Source: an uncultured Bacilli bacterium (GTDB lineage: Bacteria > Bacillota_I > Bacilli_A > RFN20 > CAG-826). From it: DNA of 64,000 bases. Shown here in pieces: positions 1 through 8,419 of the stretch. Location: positions 1 through 64,000 of the forward strand of contig CALVXI010000004.1 in the NCBI GenBank assembly GCA_944368975.1. Direction: 5' to 3'. A model generated the notes under the pieces. It was not told where the DNA came from. It ran no database searches and saw only the letters and a list, made by a program, of their open reading frames with translations. A program made the position numbers and the translations under genes. Every line of letters begins with the position of its first letter. Positions within the stretch are counted from its first letter, which is position 1.

Positions 1-46
1 AAGCACTTAGGATTAACCTTACCAAGATATAAATATTATATCTCAT
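1..46 (-). CDS. possible 5' end of a protein running off the window
   Basis: On the minus strand an ATG at 46-44 opens a frame that stays open to the window edge (15 codons, hydrophobic: MRYNIYILVRLILSA). An AGG lies about 10 nt upstream. It follows the terminator at 72-104. The stretch is too short to identify and could be chance. Confidence 0.2.
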   Translation of the reverse strand, partial: MRYNIYILVRLILSA

Positions 47-71
47 AGAAGATTTACCTGTATTTATGGTA

Positions 72-104
72 AAAAAAGAAAAGTACCTACTAACTTCGGT
101 ACTT
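72..104 (-). terminator. intrinsic terminator
   Basis: The stem AAGTACC (81-87) pairs with GGTACTT (98-104), and on the minus strand a T-rich run follows (72-80 on the plus strand is A-rich). It would end the candidate small RNA and any read-through from purB. Confidence 0.7.
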
Positions 105-175
105 CTTATTAAACTTTACTACAGTTTACTCAATAGAATTGAGCTTATTGCTCTTTACGGCTTTCACCTATTTCT
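73..175 (-). ncRNA. candidate small structured RNA (promoter to terminator)
   Basis: Downstream of purB on the minus strand there is a consensus-like promoter (TTGACA at 209-204, 16 nt spacer, TAAAAT at 187-182). About 100 nt without a convincing ORF follow, ending in an intrinsic terminator at 72-104. The predicted transcript holds several small hairpins in a row: GAGC/GCTC, CTCAA/TTGAG near 129-142, AAACT/AGTTT, then the terminator stem. I do not recognise the family; it does not match tmRNA, SRP RNA, 6S or a riboswitch I know. It could instead be a leader or attenuator for a gene beyond position 1. Confidence 0.4.
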
Positions 176-181
176 ACTTTT

Positions 182-209
182 ATTTTATTAAAGATTTAAG
201 TTGTGTCAA
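182..209 (-). promoter_or_regulatory. promoter of the candidate small RNA
   Basis: TTGACA (209-204) and TAAAAT (187-182) are separated by 16 nt on the minus strand, just past the purB stop. This is a good vegetative sigma-factor promoter pointing away from purB, which supports a separate short transcript. Confidence 0.5.
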
Positions 210-229
210 TAACAATTTTTTTATGGATT

Positions 230-1525
230 TTACTCTAATCCACATCTTTTATAGATGTAATCGACATTTCTTAAATAAAATGATTCATCAAAAATTTTTT
301 CAATTTCTTCTTTATATAAGTATTTTGAAATGAATTGATCAGAAATAAGTAGTTCTTTAAAATCGATATTTAGCTCAAAACATAAATTAGAAATTCTTTG
401 AACATTATCATAAGCTATTTCTCTATTTAAACCTATTTCAATTAATCTAGTTAAAACTCTTTGAGAAAAAACAACACCATGAGTTAAATAGATATTCTTT
501 TTAATGTTATCTTCATGAATAACTAAATTACTAATTGTTTTAGTCATCCTACGAAGAATATAACTTGTTAAAATTAAAGCATCAGGAAAAATAATTCTTT
601 CACTTGAAGAATGAGAAATATCTCTTTCATGATATAAAGGAATGTTATCATAGCTACTAAAAGCATAACCTCTAATTACTCTACTTAATCCACACATATT
701 TTCAAATGATATAGGGTTATGTTTATGAGGCATTGCACTACTTCCTTTTTGGGTTTTAGAAAATTCTTCACTTACTTCATTTATTTCATTTCTACTTAAA
801 TTACGGAATTCGATTGAAACATTTTCAATATGTGAACTAATAAGAGCTAAAACATTTAAGTAATTTGTATGGTTATCACGCATAATAACTTGAGTAGCTA
901 TATTTGGATATTTTAAATTAAACTTATTAGCAACAAATTTTTCAACTTCTTTATTAATAAAGGCAAAATTTCCAACAGCACCTTCAAGTTTAATCAAGCA
1001 AAGTTCCTCTTTTGCTTTAATTAATCTTTCTTTATTTCGGTTTAATTCATCAAAAAACCTTGCAAATCTTAAACCAAAACTTGAAATTTCAGCATGCATT
1101 CCATGTGTTCTAGCAATTGAAGGAAGATTTTTATATTTAATAGCTTTTTCTTTATAAGCATTAAGAAGATTATCAATATCTTTTAAAATTATATCTGTAG
1201 CTTCACTATATAAAATAGACATTGCACTATCAACAACATCTGTTGAAGTTAATCCATAATGAAACCATCTTTTTTCTTCACCTAAATTTTCATCTATTGA
1301 TCTAGTAAAAGCAATAACATCATGTTTTGTTAATTGTTCTAATTCATTAATTCTATTAACATCAACTTTTGCTTTATTTCTAATTTTAAAATAATCTTCT
1401 TTAGGCACTATATTTAAGTTGACTAAAGCTTCGAGATTAGCAAGTTCAATCTCTAAAAAAGTTTTATATCTATTTTCTAAAGAAAATATATCTTCTAATT
1501 CTTTAATGTTATATCTTTCTATCAT
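230..1525 (-). CDS. purB: adenylosuccinate lyase PurB
   Basis: Cleaves adenylosuccinate to AMP and fumarate, and SAICAR to AICAR and fumarate, in purine synthesis; cytosolic homotetramer by family knowledge. The fumarase/aspartase superfamily signature (SSAMPHKHNP, near residue 265) is present, as is the conserved THGMHAE segment. With the ATG start MIERYN the protein is 431 residues, the usual Bacilli length. A TTG four codons upstream (1537) also opens the frame, but MIERY is the conserved family N-terminus. It slightly overlaps or abuts the upstream peptidase gene, suggesting one transcript. No other purine genes are visible nearby. Confidence 0.95.
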   Translation of the reverse strand: MIERYNIKELEDIFSLENRYKTFLEIELANLEALVNLNIVPKEDYFKIRNKAKVDVNRINELEQLTKHDVIAFTRSIDENLGEEKRWFHYGLTSTDVVDSAMSILYSEATDIILKDIDNLLNAYKEKAIKYKNLPSIARTHGMHAEISSFGLRFARFFDELNRNKERLIKAKEELCLIKLEGAVGNFAFINKEVEKFVANKFNLKYPNIATQVIMRDNHTNYLNVLALISSHIENVSIEFRNLSRNEINEVSEEFSKTQKGSSAMPHKHNPISFENMCGLSRVIRGYAFSSYDNIPLYHERDISHSSSERIIFPDALILTSYILRRMTKTISNLVIHEDNIKKNIYLTHGVVFSQRVLTRLIEIGLNREIAYDNVQRISNLCFELNIDFKELLISDQFISKYLYKEEIEKIFDESFYLRNVDYIYKRCGLE

Positions 1526-1529
1526 TTTC

Positions 1530-3251
1530 TTAGTCAATCTTAATACTATTTAATACTTTAAGTTGAGGTTTAATAACCTTCTTAACATTACCATCAATAA
1601 ATGGGTTTCTAAGTTTTGCTTTAGAAAGCAAGGTTAAGAATGGATATTGTCCACCTAAAGTTAATAATTTGATATATTTTTTCCGAGCTTTTTCTTTATT
1701 CTTCTCATATTCACACTTAAATTCCAAAGCTAAAACTTGAGCTAAAGTGTAATCAATATAGTAAAAAGGAGATCCAAAAACATGTGATTGTCTAACCCAA
1801 ATACCGCCATTTTCTAAATAATCAAAACCTTTAAAATCTAAATAAGGACGATATTTACGGTCAATTTCACGCCATTTTGCACATCTTTCTTTATGGGTAG
1901 CATTTACATTTTCATAAACAAAATGTTGAAATTCATCAATTGCACATCCATAAGGCAAAAATGTAAGAGCACCCATTAAATGAACATAACGATATTTATT
2001 AGCATCTTCTTTAAAGAATAATTCCATCCAAGGCCAAGCAAAAAATTCCATAGTCATACTATCAATTTCACAAGCCTCTAAAGTTGGCATTCTTAAGGAA
2101 GGATTAGATATTTTACTTCCTAAATATCCTTGGAAGGCATGACCAAATTCATGGGTTAATGTGTCAACATCTTGACTTGTACCATTACTATTACTAAATA
2201 TAAATGGTGCATTATATCGAGGAATATATGTCATATATCCTCCACCCATCTTTCCTTTTTTAGCATCAAGATCCATAAGATGATTTCTAACCATAAAATC
2301 AAAGAATTCACCGGTTTCTTTACTCATTTCATGATACATCTTACTAGCATCTTCTACTAATTCTTCACTATTTCCTTTTGGTCTAGGATTACCTTCTTTA
2401 AAATCGAGATTATAATCTAAAAATGTTGGGTTTTTAATTCCAATTCTTTTAGCTTGTAATTTCTTTAATTTATTTACTTCAGGAACAACAACTTCAAGTA
2501 TTTGTTTACGATAATTACTTACCATTTCACTATCATAATCAAGTCTTGATAACTTACGATAACCTAACTCAACATAATTTTTATACCCTAATTTATGAGC
2601 CATTCCATCCCTAAGATGTACTAATTTATCATAAATAGTACCAATTTCTTCATCATGACTTTCTAAAAATCCATAATAAAGTTTTGCAGCATTAAATCTT
2701 CTTTCTCTATTTGTGTCACTTAAATGTTTACCAAGTTGTGATAAATTTAATGTTTCTCCTTCAAATTCAATTTGTGCACTTGCTAAAAGAGCATCGTATT
2801 CATTAACTAATTTACTTTCTTGAATTAAATCATCAATTATTTCACTAGAAAAAATCTTATTTTCATTTTCTAATAAATTTATATAGTGATCTCCTAATTT
2901 TTCCTTTAATTCATTTATATATTTTGAATTTAAAACTAAATTATTAAATTTATTAAAAACCTCTTGAATTTTAGGACCTATTTCATCACACTCATCTTGC
3001 ATTTTTTTAATCTTTTCATCGAGTGTATTGATTGTAAAATTAATAGAAATAATTGTTAAATCACTATTAATTTCATCGCTTAATTTAAAAGTCTTTTTAA
3101 TAATTCTTAAAGCTTCTTTACTATCTTTTGCATTAATAAAATCGTTAGATAGCTTTTCTAAAGTTTTCGTTATTTTATTAAGCTCAGGGACATGTAAAGG
3201 CATGTCTTCAAATTTAACTTCTTTTGATAATAATGGATTTAATGTATTCAT
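1530..3251 (-). CDS. M3 family oligoendopeptidase (PepF-like)
   Basis: Cytosolic zinc metallopeptidase expected to cleave oligopeptides. The HEXXH motif of the active site is seen as LTHEFGHAFQ at about residues 364-373, with the downstream third-ligand region EACEIDSMTMEFF. At 573 residues it fits the M3B branch that is related to, but not, classical PepF. The ATG is preceded by GAGG, and a TATAAT lies about 20 nt upstream, so the gene probably starts a transcript that continues into purB. Substrate specificity cannot be read from the sequence. Confidence 0.9.
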   Translation of the reverse strand: MNTLNPLLSKEVKFEDMPLHVPELNKITKTLEKLSNDFINAKDSKEALRIIKKTFKLSDEINSDLTIISINFTINTLDEKIKKMQDECDEIGPKIQEVFNKFNNLVLNSKYINELKEKLGDHYINLLENENKIFSSEIIDDLIQESKLVNEYDALLASAQIEFEGETLNLSQLGKHLSDTNRERRFNAAKLYYGFLESHDEEIGTIYDKLVHLRDGMAHKLGYKNYVELGYRKLSRLDYDSEMVSNYRKQILEVVVPEVNKLKKLQAKRIGIKNPTFLDYNLDFKEGNPRPKGNSEELVEDASKMYHEMSKETGEFFDFMVRNHLMDLDAKKGKMGGGYMTYIPRYNAPFIFSNSNGTSQDVDTLTHEFGHAFQGYLGSKISNPSLRMPTLEACEIDSMTMEFFAWPWMELFFKEDANKYRYVHLMGALTFLPYGCAIDEFQHFVYENVNATHKERCAKWREIDRKYRPYLDFKGFDYLENGGIWVRQSHVFGSPFYYIDYTLAQVLALEFKCEYEKNKEKARKKYIKLLTLGGQYPFLTLLSKAKLRNPFIDGNVKKVIKPQLKVLNSIKID

Positions 3252-3457
3252 AATTTTTCCTCGCCTTTAAAATTATACAATAATTAAAAAAATTAAGTTA
3301 TAAATATAATCGTTATATGTGATTTAAATAAATTTTTATATTAATAAATAAAGAATTTTTTCTAAAAACGCTGCAAATCTTGAATATTTTTTTATTTAAT
3401 TGTTTTTAACTTTTATTGATATTTTAACTATGTTAAAATATTTAAGAGGTAAAAAAT

Positions 3458-4294
3458 ATGGATAAACCAGTTATTGCAATAATGTACGATTTTGATAAAA
3501 CTCTAGCTATCACTGATATGCAAAATTTTAGTTTTATACCAAGCTTAGGTTATACACCTGAGGAATTTTGGAAAGAAACAACTAAGTTCTGTGAAAAAAT
3601 GGATATTGATAGAGTATTAGGATACATGTATATGATGCTTTCTTTTGCAAAAAAACAAGGTATAAAAATAACAAGAAAATATCTAAATGAACAAGGTAAA
3701 TCTATTAAGTATTTCCGTGGCGTTGAGAACTGGTTTGAACGTATTAAAGAATATGGAAGAGAAAAAGGATTAATCATCGAACATTATTTAATTACTAGTG
3801 GTAATAAAGAAATTGTGGAAGGTACATCAATATTTAAAGAATTTAAACAAGTCTTTGGATGTGAATATATTTATGATGAGGAAACTCTTGAAGCAACTTG
3901 GCCTAAGACAATGATTAACTATACTCAAAAGACACAATATATTTTTAGAATTTCTAAAGGTTTAATTGAATCAAATGATGATAGTAAAATAAATGAAAAA
4001 ACTTTAGTAAGAAGGGTTTCTTATGAAAATATGATCTATTTAGGAGATGGATTAACTGATGTTCCAAGTATGATTGTTGTTAAAGAAAATAATGGCACTT
4101 CTATTGCGGTTTATAAAAAGGGTGAACGTGATAAGGTTTCTCGTCTATTTGAAGATGGTAGAGTCAATTATATTTGCAAAGCTGACTTTAGTGAAAATGG
4201 TGAATTAGATAAGGTTGTAAAATTAATAATTGATGGAATTCAAATTAAAGAAAGTCTCGAAAGACGAAGCTTAGAAATGAAAAAAGAATTATGA
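3458..4294 (+). CDS. HAD-family phosphatase
   Basis: Haloacid dehalogenase-type hydrolase of unknown substrate. Motif I is DFDKT (residues 11-15, nucleophile Asp11), motif II is in YLITSG, and motif IV is YLGDGLTDVPSM with the metal-binding aspartates. The ATG has AGAGG 8 nt upstream and an extended -10-like TATGTTAAAAT at 3429-3439. The gene begins a plus-strand run and its stop overlaps the ispD start by 4 nt, suggesting coupling. The C-terminal tail is Glu/Lys-rich. The family is secure; the physiological substrate is not. Confidence 0.85.
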   Translation: MDKPVIAIMYDFDKTLAITDMQNFSFIPSLGYTPEEFWKETTKFCEKMDIDRVLGYMYMMLSFAKKQGIKITRKYLNEQGKSIKYFRGVENWFERIKEYGREKGLIIEHYLITSGNKEIVEGTSIFKEFKQVFGCEYIYDEETLEATWPKTMINYTQKTQYIFRISKGLIESNDDSKINEKTLVRRVSYENMIYLGDGLTDVPSMIVVKENNGTSIAVYKKGERDKVSRLFEDGRVNYICKADFSENGELDKVVKLIIDGIQIKESLERRSLEMKKEL

Positions 4295-4968
4295 ATTTCG
4301 CAATTTTATTATTAGGAGGTAATGGAAATAGATTAAAAAGTGAATTACCTAAACAATTTATTAAAATAAATGAAAAAGAAGTATTTTTATATAGTTATGA
4401 GATTTTTTTAAATCATCCTGACATTGATAAAATTATATTAGTAACTCTTAAGGAATTTATTCCTTATGTTAAAGAAAAAGTAAATTTAGAAAAAACTATC
4501 GTCATTGAAGGTGGATTAGCAAGACAAGAATCTGTTTTTAATGCTTTAAAATATTTAAAAGATAAAATTAATGACTCTGATGTTATTATAATTCACGATG
4601 CTTGTCGACCTTTAATCACAACTAGTATAATTACTTCTTCTATTAATGAAATTAAAAATAATGATGCTGTAATTACATCAATGGAAGCAACAAATAGCTT
4701 AGCGATTAAGGATGGTGATTATTTATCTTATTATATAGATCGATCAAAAGTGGTCGAAATTCAAACTCCACAAACATTTAGATATAAAGATATTTATGAA
4801 GCACACCTTAATGCCTATATAAATAAGAAGTCTTATACAGATGATGGAAGTATTCTTGAAAATAAATTTAAAAAGGTTAAACTTATTCGAGGTAATAGTT
4901 TTAACTTTAAAATTACTACCTTCGAAGACTTAATTCTTTTTGAAAGGATTATAAATCATGAATTTTGA
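4291..4968 (+). CDS. ispD: 2-C-methyl-D-erythritol 4-phosphate cytidylyltransferase IspD
   Basis: Transfers CMP from CTP to MEP in the non-mevalonate isoprenoid pathway. The N-terminal nucleotide-binding loop LLLGGNGNRLKSELPKQF, the IIHDACRPL segment and IQTPQTF are characteristic of the IspD/TarI family. At 225 residues it has the normal length. TarI (ribitol-5-phosphate cytidylyltransferase) is the main alternative, but ispF at 11225-11710 shows that the MEP pathway exists here and no teichoic-acid genes are seen. It overlaps its neighbours on both sides (4 and 11 nt), so it is an internal operon gene. Confidence 0.85.
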   Translation: MNFAILLLGGNGNRLKSELPKQFIKINEKEVFLYSYEIFLNHPDIDKIILVTLKEFIPYVKEKVNLEKTIVIEGGLARQESVFNALKYLKDKINDSDVIIIHDACRPLITTSIITSSINEIKNNDAVITSMEATNSLAIKDGDYLSYYIDRSKVVEIQTPQTFRYKDIYEAHLNAYINKKSYTDDGSILENKFKKVKLIRGNSFNFKITTFEDLILFERIINHEF

Positions 4969-5347
4969 TTTAAATTTTAAAGAAGATGATATTGTTGAAG
5001 GAATTATCACAAAAATCACCAAATATGGTGCGTTTTTATCTTTTGAAGGTGGCTATATTGGACTTTTACATATTTCGATGATATCTACAAATTTTGTTAA
5101 TAATATAGGTAGTTATTTCCGTGTTGGAGATAAAGTTCAAGTTTTAATTAAAAAGGTTGATAAGTCAAATAAGTTTTTAACTGTTTCAATTAAAGATTTA
5201 CCAGATGATTTAAATCCTTACAAAGAAATTTTACCATCAAAAAAACTAACTAGTTATTTAAAAGAAATAGATTTTTCAAAACTAGAAAAAACATTACCAC
5301 AAATGATTAAAAAAGAGTTAGAAAGGGAGGAAAAACTCAATGATTAA
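4958..5347 (+). CDS. S1 RNA-binding domain protein (YugI/CvfD-like)
   Basis: Small protein of 129 residues with a single S1 OB-fold at about residues 8-78 (EGIITKITKYGAFLSF, IGLLHISMIS, VGDKVQVLIKKVD) and a charged C-terminal helix. Such proteins (B. subtilis YugI/GSP13, CvfD) bind ribosomes or RNA and affect stress-related translation. It overlaps ispD by 11 nt and pgi by 8 nt, so it is co-transcribed; yugI and pgi are also close together in B. subtilis. The domain assignment is solid and the function is inferred from the family. Confidence 0.85.
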   Translation: MNFDLNFKEDDIVEGIITKITKYGAFLSFEGGYIGLLHISMISTNFVNNIGSYFRVGDKVQVLIKKVDKSNKFLTVSIKDLPDDLNPYKEILPSKKLTSYLKEIDFSKLEKTLPQMIKKELEREEKLND

Positions 5348-6629
5348 ATTAGATTTTTCTTATGTTAAAAAAGATCAATTGGTTAATTTTGCTGATTATA
5401 AGGACAAAATTAAAGATTTAGATAATATTATTAGAAATAAGCTTGGAGCCGGAAATGATTTTTTAGGTTGGTATTCATGGCCTAATGATTACGATAAAGA
5501 AGAAGTTAAAAGAATTAAAATAAAAGCTCAAGAATTTATTGATAATTACGATACACTAGTTGTGTGTGGTATTGGTGGAAGTTATTTAGGAGCTAATGCT
5601 GTTATTGATGCTATAAATGGATTATATCCTTCAAATAAGATGAAAATAGTTTATCTTGGTAATACATTAGATCCAAATTATACTCATCAAGTTTTAGAAT
5701 ATTTAAAAAATAGAAATTTTGCTGTTTGCTGCATTTCAAAAAGTGGCACTACTACCGAAACAAGTGTTTCTTTTAGAATTTTGAAAACAATGCTAGAGGA
5801 AAAATTAGGTAAAGATGGAGCAAGAAAAGCAATTGTTTGTGTTACTGATAAAGAAAAAGGCGCTCTAAAAACTTTAGCAAATAATGAAGGTTATGAAACA
5901 TATATTCTTCCTGATAATATTGGAGGTAGATATAGTGTTATTACAGCTGTAGGATTATTCCCAATAGCCTGTGCAGGGATTGATATTGATGAATTTTTAA
6001 ATGGCTGTAAGGCTGCTATGGAAAAATATGATAATCCAAATATTCTTAAAAATGATGCTTATAAGTATGCTTTAGAAAGATATTATTTACATACAAAACT
6101 AAATTATAAAGTTGAAATGCTTTGTAGTTATGAACTTCGTTTTAGAATGTTAAATGAATGGTGGAAACAATTATTCGATGAATCCGAAGGTAAAGATGGT
6201 AAAGGCTTATTAACTAGTAGCGTAGTATTTACAACTGATTTACATAGTTTAGGACAATTTATTCAAGAAGGTAGTAAAATTTTATTTGAAACTGTAATTT
6301 ATATCGATAATCCAACTTATGATGTAACTATCCCATACGACTCAGAAAATCTTGATGGACTTAACTATTTAGCAGATAAAACTTTAAGTTTTGTTAATAG
6401 TAAAGCTTATGAAGGAACATTAAAAGCCCATAGTGAGCACGGTAACGTTCCAAATATTAGAATTAATTTAGACAAAATGGATGCTTTCGATTTAGGTGAA
6501 TTACTTTACTTCTTCATGAAAGCTTGTGCGATGAGTGCTTATTTACTTGGAGTAAATCCATTTAATCAACCAGGAGTTGAAATATACAAGAAAAATATGT
6601 TTCATCTCTTAGGTAAGAAAGGCTATTAA
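5340..6629 (+). CDS. pgi: glucose-6-phosphate isomerase
   Basis: Interconverts glucose 6-phosphate and fructose 6-phosphate in glycolysis. The 429-residue protein carries the SIS fold with VVCGIGGSYLGA near residue 75, ISKSGTTTETS for phosphate binding, and the catalytic-region segments EWWKQLFDESEGKDGKG and HSLGQF. The start is preceded by GGGAGG inside the S1-domain gene. It is the last gene of the plus-strand run; a tRNA promoter follows within 30 nt. Confidence 0.95.
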   Translation: MIKLDFSYVKKDQLVNFADYKDKIKDLDNIIRNKLGAGNDFLGWYSWPNDYDKEEVKRIKIKAQEFIDNYDTLVVCGIGGSYLGANAVIDAINGLYPSNKMKIVYLGNTLDPNYTHQVLEYLKNRNFAVCCISKSGTTTETSVSFRILKTMLEEKLGKDGARKAIVCVTDKEKGALKTLANNEGYETYILPDNIGGRYSVITAVGLFPIACAGIDIDEFLNGCKAAMEKYDNPNILKNDAYKYALERYYLHTKLNYKVEMLCSYELRFRMLNEWWKQLFDESEGKDGKGLLTSSVVFTTDLHSLGQFIQEGSKILFETVIYIDNPTYDVTIPYDSENLDGLNYLADKTLSFVNSKAYEGTLKAHSEHGNVPNIRINLDKMDAFDLGELLYFFMKACAMSAYLLGVNPFNQPGVEIYKKNMFHLLGKKGY

Positions 6630-6656
6630 TTTCTTAACTTGTGCTTAAATATTTTG

Positions 6657-6686
6657 TTGACTAATTTTTATAATTTCATATATAAT
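6657..6686 (+). promoter_or_regulatory. promoter of the tRNA cluster
   Basis: TTGACT (6657-6662) and TATAAT (6681-6686) are separated by 18 nt, about 30 nt before tRNA-Val. This near-consensus sequence fits a strong stable-RNA promoter. Confidence 0.75.
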
Positions 6687-6715
6687 ATTTAAGCACGCAA
6701 TGAGTCGTGTGAATT

Positions 6716-6791
6716 GGGTGCTTAGCTCAGTTGGGAGAGCATCGCCTTTACACGGCGGAGGTCGTGGGTCCGAGTCCCTCAGCACCCACCA
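6716..6791 (+). tRNA. tRNA-Val (TAC)
   Basis: A 76-nt cloverleaf with acceptor GGGTGCT/AGCACCC, anticodon loop TTTACAC giving TAC, and an encoded CCA. First of five tandem tRNAs. Confidence 0.97.
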
Positions 6792-6818
6792 TTGATGTTG
6801 AGTGCGCATACCCTTGTC

Positions 6819-6902
6819 GGGAGGGTAGCGAAGTGGCTAAACGCGGTTGACTGTAAATCAATTCCTTCGGGTTCGGCAGTTCGAATCTGCCCCCTCCCAC
6901 CA
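6819..6902 (+). tRNA. tRNA-Tyr (GTA)
   Basis: An 84-nt class II cloverleaf with a long variable arm, acceptor GGGAGGG/CCCTCCC, anticodon loop CTGTAAA giving GTA, and an encoded CCA. Confidence 0.97.
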
Positions 6903-6914
6903 CAAAATCCTTAT

Positions 6915-6990
6915 TGGGATGTAGCCAAGTGGTAAGGCAACAGACTTTGACTCTGTCATTTCGCTGGTTCGATCCCAGCCATCCCAGCCA
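6915..6990 (+). tRNA. tRNA-Gln (TTG)
   Basis: A 76-nt cloverleaf with acceptor TGGGATG/CATCCCA, anticodon loop CTTTGAC giving TTG, discriminator G and an encoded CCA. Confidence 0.97.
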
Positions 6991-6999
6991 AATTCATAA

Positions 7000-7075
7000 G
7001 ATCCACTAGCTCAGTCGGTAGAGCACTTGACTTTTAATCAAGGGGTCTGGAGTTCGAATCTCCAGTGGATCACCA
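7000..7075 (+). tRNA. tRNA-Lys (TTT)
   Basis: A 76-nt cloverleaf with acceptor GATCCAC/GTGGATC, anticodon loop CTTTTAA giving TTT, and an encoded CCA. Confidence 0.97.
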
Positions 7076-7083
7076 AATAACTT

Positions 7084-7171
7084 GCCCGAGTGGCGGAATA
7101 GGTAGACGCGCAGGACTTAAAATCCTGTGAGTGTTGAACTCATACCGGTTCGATTCCGGTCTCGGGCACCA
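7084..7171 (+). tRNA. tRNA-Leu (TAA)
   Basis: An 88-nt class II cloverleaf with acceptor GCCCGAG/CTCGGGC, anticodon loop CTTAAAA giving TAA, a long variable arm and an encoded CCA. Last tRNA of the cluster. Confidence 0.97.
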
Positions 7172-7185
7172 AAAAGTTAAAAAGT

Positions 7186-7210
7186 AGAACGATGTATATC
7201 GTTCTTTTTC
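7186..7210 (+). terminator. terminator of the tRNA cluster
   Basis: The stem GAACGAT (7187-7193) pairs with ATCGTTC (7198-7204) across the loop GTAT and is followed by TTTTTC. Confidence 0.85.
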
Positions 7211-7278
7211 TTAAATAAGCACTTTAGTTTAATTTTTTATTAATTAATTATATAATTTCAAAGTTAAGGGTAAGGACA

Positions 7279-7566
7279 ATGGAAGATATAGATGCATCTA
7301 AAATTCAATTAATAGAAGAAACATTAAATAAAATTCGTCCATTTATTCAAAGAGATGGTGGCGATGTTCATTTTGATTCTTATGAAGACGGAATTGTTTA
7401 TGTTCGCGTTAGCGGGGCTTGTGAAGGCTGCGCTTTAATTGCAGAAACACTTTACGGTGGAATCGAACAAATTCTAATGGAGGAAGTTCCTGGAATTCTT
7501 GCAGTTCGTTTAGCAAGTGATAAACCTCTTGTAAAAAAAGCTTTAGAAGAAAATTTAAAAAAATAA
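7279..7566 (+). CDS. NifU C-terminal-domain (Nfu-type) Fe-S protein
   Basis: A 95-residue protein consisting only of the NifU-like C-terminal domain. The CxxC motif in SGACEGCALI (near residues 46-55) is the expected Fe-S cluster ligand, and IRPFIQRDGGDV is the family N-terminal signature. It probably carries or delivers 4Fe-4S clusters to apo-enzymes, complementing the SUF operon at 40.5-45.2 kb. A TATAAT lies at about 7251-7256 and an AAGGA ribosome site precedes the ATG. It is monocistronic between two terminators. Confidence 0.88.
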   Translation: MEDIDASKIQLIEETLNKIRPFIQRDGGDVHFDSYEDGIVYVRVSGACEGCALIAETLYGGIEQILMEEVPGILAVRLASDKPLVKKALEENLKK

Positions 7567-7590
7567 GCCTAATTTAAAGGCTTATTTTTT
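7561..7590. terminator. bidirectional terminator
   Basis: The stem AAATAAGCC (7561-7569) pairs with GGCTTATTT (7579-7587), with a T run on the plus side and an A run on the other side. It serves both the NifU-type gene (plus) and cysQ (minus), which converge here. Confidence 0.8.
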
Positions 7591-8365
7591 ATAATAAGAA
7601 GTTTTCTATACGATTTATTATTAGATAACCTTCATCATTATAAACATTTTCTCGATTATAATGCATAGGTGTTTTATCAGGTTTTAAGACTAAACCACCA
7701 GCTTCTTCAACTATAATTTGAAAGGCTGCAGTATCCCATTCTTTTGTACCTTTTGAAAGACGATAACTTATTTCAGCTTTTCCTTCTGCTATTAAACAAC
7801 CTTTTAAGCTACTTCCTTTCTTTAAAACAGTTTTAATTTTATCAGAATGTTTATTTATCATTTCAATTTCACCTTTTTGTAAATGATAAACGCTTGTTAA
7901 ACAAGTTAAATCGTCTTTTTTATTCGAAACATAAATTCTATTTACTTTTTCACCAGTGATTTTATAAGCTCCTAAGCCTTTAATTGCACAATAAGTTACA
8001 TCTAATGTTGGTACAGCGACAACTCCTAATACAATCTCGTGTTTATGACATAAAGCTATATTTATAGTAAACTCACCATCTTTTTTAACGAAATCTTCAG
8101 TTCCATCAAGTGGGTCTATAATCCAAACATAATCCTTATTAAGTCTATCTAAATTATCTTCGCTTTCTTCAGTTAAAAAGGCATAATCAGGGAAAAGATT
8201 ACTTAAATAATTTCTAATTACTAAATCCGATTTTTTGTCCGCTTCTGTTACTGGACTATTATCATCCTTAATTTCAACGGTAAATCCTTTATTATAGTAT
8301 TCTAAAATTATTTTTTTTGCTTCGCTGGCAGCATTTAATGCGGCGTATAATTGATCTTGATACAT
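7589..8365 (-). CDS. cysQ: 3'(2'),5'-bisphosphate nucleotidase CysQ-like
   Basis: Member of the inositol-monophosphatase superfamily, magnesium-dependent and lithium-sensitive. The metal-binding motifs are TEES (near residue 69) and DPLDGTEDFVKKDGEF, the latter favouring the CysQ branch that hydrolyses pAp to AMP; the C-terminal motif is KEWDTAAFQIIVEEAGG. The ATG at 8365 is preferred over a GTG at 8374 because GAGGTG then sits at normal spacing. It lies 14 nt past a GC-rich hairpin that separates it from fba, so it may depend on read-through. No sulphate-assimilation genes are nearby, so a pAp-recycling role is inference. Confidence 0.85.
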   Translation of the reverse strand: MYQDQLYAALNAASEAKKIILEYYNKGFTVEIKDDNSPVTEADKKSDLVIRNYLSNLFPDYAFLTEESEDNLDRLNKDYVWIIDPLDGTEDFVKKDGEFTINIALCHKHEIVLGVVAVPTLDVTYCAIKGLGAYKITGEKVNRIYVSNKKDDLTCLTSVYHLQKGEIEMINKHSDKIKTVLKKGSSLKGCLIAEGKAEISYRLSKGTKEWDTAAFQIIVEEAGGLVLKPDKTPMHYNRENVYNDEGYLIINRIENFLL

Positions 8366-8386
8366 TCTTTTCACCTCAATAAAATT

Positions 8387-8408
8387 ATACCCCCAAACTT
8401 GGGGGTAT
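8387..8408 (-). terminator. GC-rich hairpin between fba and cysQ
   Basis: ATACCCCC (8387-8394) pairs with GGGGGTAT (8401-8408). On the minus strand AATTTTATTG follows, so the U-tract is modest. It is probably an attenuating terminator after fba. Confidence 0.6.
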
Positions 8409-8419
8409 TATATTTTAAT

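Noticed and set aside
139-333. 64-codon plus-strand open frame
   Set aside because: It lies over the candidate small RNA/promoter region and antisense to the purB 3' end, with no ribosome site and no recognisable protein.
4291-4968. TarI instead of IspD
   Set aside because: IspF is present and no teichoic-acid ribitol genes are visible; IspD is the simpler reading, though not proven.
8387-8408. GC-rich hairpin before cysQ as a third copy of the recA/ABC element
   Set aside because: It shares the CCCCC/GGGGG arms but lacks the CAAGT/ACTTG inner arms, and the ribosome site lies outside the stem; it fits a terminator after fba better.
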